From Planctomycetota bacterium (GTDB lineage: Bacteria; Planctomycetota; Phycisphaerae; UBA1845; PWPN01), in contig JACQVT010000453.1 of the NCBI GenBank assembly GCA_016209665.1, positions 1 through 5,519 on the forward strand: 5,519 bases of DNA. Reading direction: 5' to 3'. Below the pieces are notes generated by a model, which saw only the letters and a program-made list of their open reading frames with translations, ran no database searches and was not told the DNA's origin. Of this stretch, positions 1-5,304 are shown one piece after another; position 1 is the stretch's first letter; every line of letters starts with the position of its first letter. The position numbers and the translations under genes are program-made.

Positions 1-60
1 CCGGCTTCCAGCCGGTCCATGTCCGTAGTATCGAGGTCGCCGACGGCATGAATGATCGTC
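1..60. other. Left flank, no gene supported
   Basis: This short stretch lies downstream of the VKOR fusion gene on the minus strand. A following minus-strand gene could start here. Three start codons are visible: a GTG at 62-64 overlapping the preceding TGA, an ATG at 47-49 and an ATG at 18-20. None has a convincing Shine-Dalgarno site, and too few codons remain to judge by codon use. The plus strand is also open in one frame, but in the same codon register as a minus frame, which is the usual GC-rich shadow. No terminator is visible after the VKOR gene. Confidence 0.3.
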
Positions 61-1719
61 TCACCGGTTTGCCGGCAGCGGTCCCGCCGGCCCCACCGCC
101 GGCGCCGGCCGCGAGGTCCCCAATGGAATCGTCGGCGCCCCCATCGTGGGCCGGTTCATCGCCTGGCCGGGCGGAAGCATCCTCAGAATACTCGCCCATG
201 TGTTCGCATTCTGCGGCGAGTTCAGCCGCTTGCCGTCCACGAAGATCGTCGGCGTCCCCTCCACCTTCAGTTCTCCGCGCCGGGTGGTGCTTTCGTTCCT
301 ACCCACGGCAGCACCGTCCGCCACGTCCGCTCGCACGCGGGCCAGGGCCTGCGAGCTGCCCATCGCCTTGCGGAACTCCGCCTCGTCGAGCCCGATCTGT
401 TTGGCGTACACCACGAAGTTGCGGCTCTTCTTCCAGTCGTTCTGATGCTCAAACAACAGGTCGTGCATCTTCCAGAAGGCCTCGTCGCCGCCGAGAATGC
501 GCGCCGCCTCCGTTGCCAGGGCCGCCTCGCACGCCGCCGGATGCAGCGTGTTGCCCGTCATCGCTTCGTTGCAGTCCTTGCAGATCGGCCAGTGCTTGAA
601 GATCACTTTGAACCCGCCGTTGGGCGCCTTGCCCGCCATCGGCGCGACCTTCTCGCGGTAATGCTTCTCAAACCTCGCGCAGCTCGGGCACTCGAAATCG
701 CTGAACACCACCACCGTATGCGGCGCGCTCGCCGAGCCTCGAACCGGCCGCCCCTCAACCGGGATGTCCAGCACCGGCATCAGGTTCCAGGCCAAGAGGT
801 TGTGCTGCCAGTACCGTTCGTAGTGCATGAACCGCTTGTTGAAGTAATCCTCCCGGGCTTTGGCGGTCTCCGCGTTGCGCTTGAGCGAGAAGCCCGTGAT
901 GTAGAAGTGTTCGAGCGCCACCAGCAGCACCGCCGTTGTCAACGTCGTGACGATGACGCGGGCCGTCGGCCAGACCGGGTTCACACCCACCCTTGCCGGC
1001 CCAGCCACGGCGCCCGGCATCGGCCCGAACAATCCGCCGCCGCCGTCACCCGCCGCCGCCCCGGGGACTACCGCCGCCGGTGGTTCGGCCACCAATGCTC
1101 CGCGCGGCCACAGCAGCAGGGCGAACACCGCAATCAGCAGCGCCCCCACGTGAGCCCCCACGCATAGTGGACACCAGGCGTCCAACTGCGTCCACATGAT
1201 CACTTCGAAGAACACACTCACCGCCAGTCCCAGGGCCACCCCGATGACGAAGACCACGTGCACCCACACCCGGGTGACCGGCGCCGGCCCCGTAAACATC
1301 AGCCAGCACAACACCACACTGAAAAACGCCAGCCCCACCTGCGCGGTGGGAATGCCCTTGTGCGTCTGCTTGGGCTTCGGCTGCTCCGTGCTCGCAGTTT
1401 TTGATTCGCTGTCCTCGCTCGCCTGCTGGCCCGCGGCCTCCGCCCGGGGCTGTTTGTCCGCTTCGGCGGTAGCCGGCGCCTTTGACGTCCGGGTCTTGTC
1501 CTCCTCCGCCGGCGCGGGCGGGAACATGCTCCAGCGGTTGCGGGCCACCTTCTCGCAGCTCGACGCGGCGAATGCCGTGCACGCCTGGCTCAATACCCCC
1601 TCGCTTTCCTTCGGCGATCGATAGTGCAACAGAGCCAGGTGCCGGCAGAGGTACATGCAGACCACGCACAGCACCACCGCCAGAACCCACACCACCCCGC
1701 GAGCAACAGGCGATTTCAA
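61..1719 (-). CDS. Membrane VKOR domain fused to DsbA-like thioredoxin
   Basis: Predicted 552-residue membrane enzyme that makes disulfide bonds outside the cytoplasm: the VKOR part reoxidises the thioredoxin part and passes electrons to quinone (known for this fusion family). Helices appear at about 9-31, 124-143, 150-171, 184-204 and 253-274. Loop cysteines C47 and C55 have the CX7C spacing of human VKOR. The quinone-side pair is C183-P-L-C186 at the start of helix 4. A Gly/Ala/Pro-rich linker (206-248) leads to helix 5. The thioredoxin domain (about 333-515) has FECPSC (C344, C347) and the cis-proline motif GTP (P490). C380, C383 and C397 are extra cysteines. The tail from 516 is Pro-rich. 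Residues 67-121 are a charged low-complexity insertion in the active-site loop. The start is TTG, preferred because AGGAG lies 6 nt upstream and a basic N-terminus leads straight into helix 1. It is divergent from purQ, 135 nt away. Function is confident by motif. Confidence 0.93.
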   Translation of the reverse strand: MKSPVARGVVWVLAVVLCVVCMYLCRHLALLHYRSPKESEGVLSQACTAFAASSCEKVARNRWSMFPPAPAEEDKTRTSKAPATAEADKQPRAEAAGQQASEDSESKTASTEQPKPKQTHKGIPTAQVGLAFFSVVLCWLMFTGPAPVTRVWVHVVFVIGVALGLAVSVFFEVIMWTQLDAWCPLCVGAHVGALLIAVFALLLWPRGALVAEPPAAVVPGAAAGDGGGGLFGPMPGAVAGPARVGVNPVWPTARVIVTTLTTAVLLVALEHFYITGFSLKRNAETAKAREDYFNKRFMHYERYWQHNLLAWNLMPVLDIPVEGRPVRGSASAPHTVVVFSDFECPSCARFEKHYREKVAPMAGKAPNGGFKVIFKHWPICKDCNEAMTGNTLHPAACEAALATEAARILGGDEAFWKMHDLLFEHQNDWKKSRNFVVYAKQIGLDEAEFRKAMGSSQALARVRADVADGAAVGRNESTTRRGELKVEGTPTIFVDGKRLNSPQNANTWASILRMLPPGQAMNRPTMGAPTIPLGTSRPAPAVGPAGPLPANR

Positions 1720-1725
1720 GGTCGT

Positions 1726-1730
1726 CTCCT
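1726..1730 (-). promoter_or_regulatory. Shine-Dalgarno site for the TTG start
   Basis: On the minus strand AGGAG is followed by six bases (ACGACC read with the adjoining G) and then TTG at 1717-1719. This strong site decides the rare TTG start of the VKOR fusion over any internal codon. I found no convincing sigma-70-type promoter for this gene in the shared divergent region 1720-1854. Confidence 0.75.
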
Positions 1731-1818
1731 ATCCGACGAGGAACCTCAACGAGCCGCGGCAGATCCGTCAGCCGAACCATCGCCCCGCGCATCTCATGAA
1801 CGCGCCCCGCGTTGCCGT

Positions 1819-1847
1819 TTGCAGCGATTTCATTCGCGCTCTACACT
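1819..1847 (+). promoter_or_regulatory. Candidate promoter of purQ, leaderless type
   Basis: TTGCAG (1819-1824) and TACACT (1842-1847) are separated by exactly 17 bases. They match the TTGACA and TATAAT consensus at 3 of 6 and 4 of 6 positions. Only seven bases lie between the -10 box and the purQ ATG at 1855, so transcription would start at or one base before the A of ATG. This agrees with the absence of a Shine-Dalgarno site there. The individual boxes are weak; the spacing is the main support. Confidence 0.45.
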
Positions 1848-1854
1848 TGAACGC

Positions 1855-2718
1855 ATGAGTCCACCCCGCGTCATCGTGCTTCGCACCGCCGGCACCAACT
1901 GCGACCAGGAAACCATCCACGCCTGGCAGCTCGCCGGCGCCCGCCCGCAACCCGTCCACGTCCGCGCCCTGATCGAACAGCCGCGACTCCTGGACGAATT
2001 CGGAATTCTAACCATCCCCGGCGGTTTCAGCTACGGCGACGACATCTCCGCGGGCAAGATCCTGGCCACCCAGTTGATCCACCACCTCGCCGACGCCCTC
2101 GCCCGATTCGTCGAGGCCGGCAAGCTTGTTCTGGGCATCTGCAACGGATTTCAGGTGCTCGTCAAGGCCGGCCTGCTCCCCGGCCCGCTGGATGGTGCCG
2201 CGGCGGTGTGGGCCCGGCATCCTGCCGGTCCGATTGACCCGCAGTCTTCGACCCTGGGGCTCAGACCCGAAGGGGATGCCGATCCCGCAAGCCAGACCGT
2301 CACCCTCACCCAGAACGACTCCGCCCGATTCGAGGACCGCTGGATTCGCCTCAAGTCCACCCCGACAGCCAACGCGTTCGTGCCGCCCAATACGATCATC
2401 GAGCTGCCCATCGCCCACGGCGAAGGCAAGCTCGTCGCCCGTGATGATTCCGTCCGGCGCCTGCTCGTCGAGCGAAAGCGCATCGCCCTGACCTACTGTG
2501 ACGCCGATGGCCGGCCCGGCCCCTACCCCATCAATCCCAACGGCAGCGAGTGCGATATCGCCGGGCTCACCGACGCCACCGGCCGCGTGCTCGGCCTCAT
2601 GCCCCATCCCGAGCGACACGTCCACGCCACCCAGCACCCGCTCTGGACGCGCCGCCCCAACGCCCAGGCCGACGGTCGACTCTTCTTCGACTCCGCCGTC
2701 CGCCACGCCAGAGATTGA
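1855..2718 (+). CDS. purQ: Phosphoribosylformylglycinamidine synthase subunit PurQ
   Basis: This is the glutamine amidotransferase subunit of FGAM synthase, 287 residues. It releases ammonia from glutamine for PurL, which converts FGAR to FGAM in de novo purine synthesis in the cytoplasm. The class I glutaminase triad is visible: C96 in GICNGFQVL, H251 and E253 in MPHPERH. Other family signatures are PGGFSYGDD (55-63), a QNDSARFE segment (153-160), LPIAHGEGK (184-192) and NPNGSECDIAGL (227-238). It is longer than the roughly 227-residue Bacillus form, mainly through extra residues at about 115-148. The frame is open upstream to 1624, but that part runs antisense into the VKOR gene, and the family N-terminus (VIVLRTAGTNCD) fits ATG 1855. 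No purS or purL lies in the window, so the partners must be elsewhere. Its stop directly abuts the stop of the convergent downstream gene. Confidence 0.97.
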   Translation: MSPPRVIVLRTAGTNCDQETIHAWQLAGARPQPVHVRALIEQPRLLDEFGILTIPGGFSYGDDISAGKILATQLIHHLADALARFVEAGKLVLGICNGFQVLVKAGLLPGPLDGAAAVWARHPAGPIDPQSSTLGLRPEGDADPASQTVTLTQNDSARFEDRWIRLKSTPTANAFVPPNTIIELPIAHGEGKLVARDDSVRRLLVERKRIALTYCDADGRPGPYPINPNGSECDIAGLTDATGRVLGLMPHPERHVHATQHPLWTRRPNAQADGRLFFDSAVRHARD

Positions 2719-3324
2719 TCAGATGGTAATCGGCCGGCCGGCCTTGATATCGGCGATCAACTTGTCCACTTCAGGCCACTGCGCGGCATACTCGCCGACC
2801 ATGTAGCCTTGGACCTTGGTGCGGTCAAAACTCGAAAGGACCACCAATCTCGCAAAATCCGCGACGTCTTGCAGGCGCCGTTCTCCCCGCTGCTGATTGA
2901 TGAACGACACGTACTTGGCGGCGGCCAGGGCTTCTGGACAAGGCCTCGTGGCCTCGTGCTTCAGAATCTCCTTCAGAACGGGGTTCGATCGGCCATCGAT
3001 GACGTCGACGGCCAGCGATCGAAAGCGGAGAACCAATCCCAGATCCTCCGCCGCCACACCTTTCTGCCGGGCCCATTTGCGAATCCGGGCGAACGTCTGA
3101 CCGCTGACGATGTAATCCGTGTCTTCGGTGAACCGCGGCTGCGTGTAGTAGGCCATCGCCTTGGCCCCGATGAGCACATGTTTGCCGGAATCGATCAGCT
3201 CGATGAGTTCCTGACGCTCCGGCATGCGCTCTTTCTCCGCCACGGCCGACCGCAGCCGCTTGACCATGACCTCGACGTCCGCGTCACAGGACGTGCCCGC
3301 GATGGGATGCCGGCGGCGATTCAT
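2719..3324 (-). CDS. Orphan nucleotidyltransferase-fold protein (AbiEii/DUF6036-like)
   Basis: A 201-residue protein resembling small nucleotidyltransferase-superfamily proteins. HVLIGAKAMAYY (49-60) resembles the glycine/alanine motif that opens the fold. RFTEDTDYIV (64-73) resembles the R-x-T-x-D-x-D metal-binding motif (D68, D70), and LAVDVIDG (104-111) could give the third acid, D107. The C-terminal half is helical and contains RRLQDVADFARL (149-160), like the K/R-x-x-D-x-x-D-x-x-x-L pattern of AbiEii-type and DUF6036 proteins. Assignment to the superfamily is inference; substrate and activity are unknown. Known AbiEii toxins sit next to an AbiEi antitoxin, and none is present here. ATG 3324 is chosen because a TATAAT box lies 6 nt upstream. 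An alternative is Met34 (ATG 3223-3225), with GGAG 9 nt upstream and close to the conserved core. No membrane segment or signal peptide is seen. Confidence 0.85.
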   Translation of the reverse strand: MNRRRHPIAGTSCDADVEVMVKRLRSAVAEKERMPERQELIELIDSGKHVLIGAKAMAYYTQPRFTEDTDYIVSGQTFARIRKWARQKGVAAEDLGLVLRFRSLAVDVIDGRSNPVLKEILKHEATRPCPEALAAAKYVSFINQQRGERRLQDVADFARLVVLSSFDRTKVQGYMVGEYAAQWPEVDKLIADIKAGRPITI

Positions 3325-3330
3325 GCCATG

Positions 3331-3336
3331 ATTATA
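3331..3336 (-). promoter_or_regulatory. TATAAT -10 box, leaderless position
   Basis: A perfect TATAAT on the minus strand ends six bases before the ATG at 3322-3324. The transcription start would therefore fall on the A of the start codon. There is no Shine-Dalgarno site before this ATG. No good -35 box is found at 16 to 18 bases (the best hexamer is TCGCTG), so the promoter would depend on the -10 element or an activator. Confidence 0.5.
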
Positions 3337-3412
3337 CTTGATGTGTGATGGTCCAGCGACCGTGCGGAGTCGTCCACCGCCGTCCGGGATACACGAGGCT
3401 TGGCCCGGAGCA

Positions 3413-3507
3413 TGTCAGAGCCCCGAGCGCAAGCGAGTGGGTTGCCACGGCAAATCCTGGCCCGCTCATATCCAACCAACCCGTCGCTGGCGCTCCGGGC
3501 TCTGACA
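3413..3507. repeat. Long imperfect inverted repeat, intergenic
   Basis: The left arm is 3413-3444 and the right arm 3477-3507, with a 32-base loop. The left arm read in reverse complement matches the right arm in 28 pairs, with three mismatches and one single-base gap. Both arms end in the outer sequence TGTCAGAG/CTCTGACA and in the inner sequence GGGTTG/CAACCC. The arms look like two diverged copies of one unit placed head to head. From memory, unverified, units of this type (CCGAGCGCAAGCGAGTGGG) recur between genes in planctomycetes. It fills most of the 229-base gap 3325-3553 and lies just after the stop of the lipoprotein gene, so its hairpin could protect or end that transcript. I see no other gene in this gap; its short ORFs come from the repeat. 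Confidence 0.8.
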
Positions 3508-3553
3508 AACGCCGCCCTGCTATCTCCGCCGATCCCGTCCCCCACCCTGACGT

Positions 3554-5017
3554 TCACTCCGGCTGCGTCGGTGCTGGCTTCGGCTTGTTCTCCCCCCAAA
3601 GGTTCATCAGCTCATCCGGCCATTTCTGGCTGATACACCGGCCCTTCTTCTCCCGCAACGAGTACAGCACCAGCTCTGCCCGCTTGGCCGAGCCCCACTC
3701 GTGCCCCGGCGGCACCACCAGCGACAGTTCGTCCCCTGTTCGCCACGACGGCACCTCCGCCAGCGCCTTCTTGTCCTCGGGCTTGGAGTCCATGATGATG
3801 TCCAGCCCACCCGTGGCCAGCGTGTACACCCCCACCGTCCCCTGCTCGATATTCAGCATCGTCACGTCCGTGCCGCCCGGCCGCACCTCGAACAGCCCCT
3901 TGCCGAAGCCGTCGTCCGGCTGATGGGCCTGAGCCTCCCGGGTGATCAGCGGCGTCACGGTTGCCTGTCGCTCCGGATCGATCGCGAACAGCGATACTCC
4001 CTGCGGCATGTCGTTCGTGCTCGCCGGAAGCTGCACCGGCGCCGCCGAGAACAGGATTCGCCCGTCCTTCAGACAGACGATCTTCGTGTCCGGGAAATAC
4101 AGGATGCCCGCCAGCGAATCGGCCTCGGGAAACGCCGGCTCGCGTATCTTCCCTCGTTTGTCCGCCACCTCGAGCCGCTTGATCTCACCCAGCACGAGGC
4201 CATCGACCGCCGGCCCCGTCTTCGTGGTGGCGTACACCAGGTATCGTCCGTCCGCGGTCCAGCCGAACCGCCATGCCGCGAACTTCGCCGCCAGCCGCAG
4301 CTCCGCCCCCTCCGCCAGGTCCCGCACCCGCAAAGACCCACCGATGTCCGAACCACCCTTCGCTTCTGCCGGCCCGCCCACGTCCTTGACCGCATAGGCC
4401 GCTCGTTGGCCGTCCGGCGACACGAGCAGCGATCCCGGCCCGATTTCGTCCAGGTGCCGCTCCAGCACGGGCCCCAGCTTCATCTGCCCGGCCTCGACCT
4501 CGCCAAGCTGGATACACCGCACCGTCAGCTTCCACTTGGCGGCCTCCTTCCAGTGATCCCCCAGCTTATCCCGCAACTTCTCCGCGTCGTGTTCCCGCGC
4601 GTAGATCCACAGCGCGAGCAGCTCCGGAGCCGACAGCTCCTTGGCCATCTCCGGCCGCCAACCGTCCCAACTCCCTTCATGGGCGAAGACTTCCTTACGG
4701 AACGGCTCCTCCAGTTCCATCAGCCGCGAGTCCTGCTCCGGCGACAGCACTCTGGCCACCTGCTCCCACGTGGACAGCTCTTCCTGTCGCACGGCCACGA
4801 ACCCCCGCGAGTCCGGCCGCCACGACACCTGCTCGAGCGCCGCCGGGAACGGCCCCGACAGCTTCCCATCCGCGTCCGTCACGAACACATTCTCACCGGC
4901 CAGCACGATCGCCTGCTGCCCGTCGGGCGACCAGTGCACCCGCTTGGGCACGCAGCTCACCGCCGCCAGACCCGCCATCGCCGCCGCCATCCACCACCGC
5001 CTCGATAGCCCGCTCAT
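3554..5017 (-). CDS. Probable lipoprotein with beta-propeller-like repeats
   Basis: A 487-residue predicted exported protein, not assigned to a named family. Residues 1-22 form a signal peptide: SRRWWM, a hydrophobic stretch, then AAVSC with C22 as candidate lipid-carrying cysteine. The lipobox is imperfect because position -3 is Ala. The twin arginine followed by tryptophans could suggest Tat export, but this is weak. Strand-turn units like WD40/TolB-type PD40 repeats are visible: VHWSPDGQQAIVL (27-39), VSWRPDSRGFVAV (64-76), LLVSPDGQRAAYAV (197-210) and FGWTADGRYLVYAT (251-264), with less regular ones to about 455. A mainly helical segment (about 79-193) splits the second and third units. 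The last dozen residues are Lys/Pro-rich. ATG 5017 is preferred over an upstream in-frame GTG at 5041 because GGTGGAG lies 8 nt before it and the signal peptide starts there. The role is unknown; a binding or scaffolding part in the envelope is inference. Confidence 0.88.
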   Translation of the reverse strand: MSGLSRRWWMAAAMAGLAAVSCVPKRVHWSPDGQQAIVLAGENVFVTDADGKLSGPFPAALEQVSWRPDSRGFVAVRQEELSTWEQVARVLSPEQDSRLMELEEPFRKEVFAHEGSWDGWRPEMAKELSAPELLALWIYAREHDAEKLRDKLGDHWKEAAKWKLTVRCIQLGEVEAGQMKLGPVLERHLDEIGPGSLLVSPDGQRAAYAVKDVGGPAEAKGGSDIGGSLRVRDLAEGAELRLAAKFAAWRFGWTADGRYLVYATTKTGPAVDGLVLGEIKRLEVADKRGKIREPAFPEADSLAGILYFPDTKIVCLKDGRILFSAAPVQLPASTNDMPQGVSLFAIDPERQATVTPLITREAQAHQPDDGFGKGLFEVRPGGTDVTMLNIEQGTVGVYTLATGGLDIIMDSKPEDKKALAEVPSWRTGDELSLVVPPGHEWGSAKRAELVLYSLREKKGRCISQKWPDELMNLWGENKPKPAPTQPE

Positions 5018-5025
5018 CGTTGTAT

Positions 5026-5032
5026 CTCCACC
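5026..5032 (-). promoter_or_regulatory. Shine-Dalgarno site of the lipoprotein gene
   Basis: GGTGGAG on the minus strand lies eight bases before ATG 5015-5017. It sets the start at 5017 and makes the upstream in-frame GTG at 5039-5041 unlikely, since that codon would place the site inside the coding sequence. Confidence 0.65.
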
Positions 5033-5161
5033 AACCCCCACCGTGCGCTCAGCGCGTGTATGAAATGCCCTTTCCGAAGCGCGCCCGTTAGAACCTTACG
5101 GCGAGAGATGAGCGCGGTTTGCGCGCATCCTGCCGAATGGGGCGAAGGTTCGGTTGCGGCC

Positions 5162-5181
5162 AACAAAAAGGCGGTCGCCTT
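5162..5181 (-). terminator. Possible intrinsic terminator
   Basis: Read on the minus strand, arms AAGGC and GCCTT enclose a GACC loop and run into a T-rich tail, giving five Ts in a row and then GTT. It lies about 123 bases after the stop of the minus-strand gene entering from the right. The stem is only five pairs, two of them A-T, so it is weak. It would separate that gene from the lipoprotein gene. Confidence 0.35.
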
Positions 5182-5217
5182 AGGAAGCGGACTTCGGCGA
5201 ACAGCAGTCGGACGTCA

Positions 5218-5245
5218 GAACACCGCTCCCTTACGGTCGCGGTTC
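5218..5245. repeat. Intergenic palindromic repeat unit
   Basis: The unit contains ACCGC (5222-5226) and GCGGT (5239-5243) as inverted arms around a 12-base centre, with GAAC and GTTC at the ends allowing a longer bulged stem. From memory, unverified, the core CCGCTCCCTTACGGTCGCGG resembles a unit found repeatedly between planctomycete genes. Only one copy is seen here. It sits between the stop of the minus-strand gene at 5305 and the candidate terminator. Confidence 0.45.
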
Positions 5246-5304
5246 GGACGGGCCCTCCCTCGGGACCGCCGATCCGGCGCGCCTCGCGTTTCCCACACAC
5301 GGTT

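Larger units (their letters stand above)
5018..5304. other. Intergenic region with small hairpins
   Basis: These 287 bases separate two minus-strand genes. Besides the terminator-like hairpin and the repeat listed separately, it holds the palindrome GCGCTCAGCGC (5045-5055) and a hairpin with arms GCGCG (5112-5116) and CGCGC (5122-5126), flanked by GAT and ATC. A wider inverted pair GAACCTT (5091-5097) and AAGGTTC (5145-5151) encloses that hairpin. I found no convincing promoter for the lipoprotein gene and no credible coding frame; the short ORFs here have poor codon use and come from the repeats. Confidence 0.5.

Noticed and set aside
52..1167. 371-codon plus-strand open frame opposite the VKOR fusion
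   Set aside because: Arg/His-rich shadow of a minus-strand gene whose cysteine motifs, membrane helices and start site are clear.
1046..1792. 248-codon minus-strand frame overlapping the VKOR gene in another register
   Set aside because: Gly/Arg-rich with no motif; the VKOR frame carries all conserved residues.
1624..1854. Upstream extension of purQ to a start near 1624
   Set aside because: The added residues do not look like PurQ, they run antisense into the VKOR gene, and the family N-terminus matches ATG 1855.
2008..2706. 232-codon minus-strand open frame inside purQ
   Set aside because: Gly/Val-rich shadow in the register opposite purQ, whose catalytic triad is intact.
2732..2760. GGCCGGCCGGCC run and the inverted pair TTGAT/ATCAA as a purQ terminator
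   Set aside because: Both lie inside the coding end of the opposite gene, have no T-run, and are explained by its codons.
3321..3329. ATG-GCA-TGA mini-frame overlapping the start of the nucleotidyltransferase-like gene
   Set aside because: If transcription starts at 3324 as the TATAAT position suggests, this ATG is not in the transcript; it also lacks a ribosome site.
3701..5008. 435-codon plus-strand open frame opposite the lipoprotein gene
   Set aside because: Arg/Pro/His-rich translation with no recognisable motif. The minus strand has a signal peptide, Shine-Dalgarno site and repeat structure. Long antisense frames are expected at this GC content.
5088..5300. 70-codon minus-strand open frame in the right intergenic region
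   Set aside because: It spans the repeat and the terminator-like hairpin and has no ribosome site; such translations are typical artefacts of repeats.
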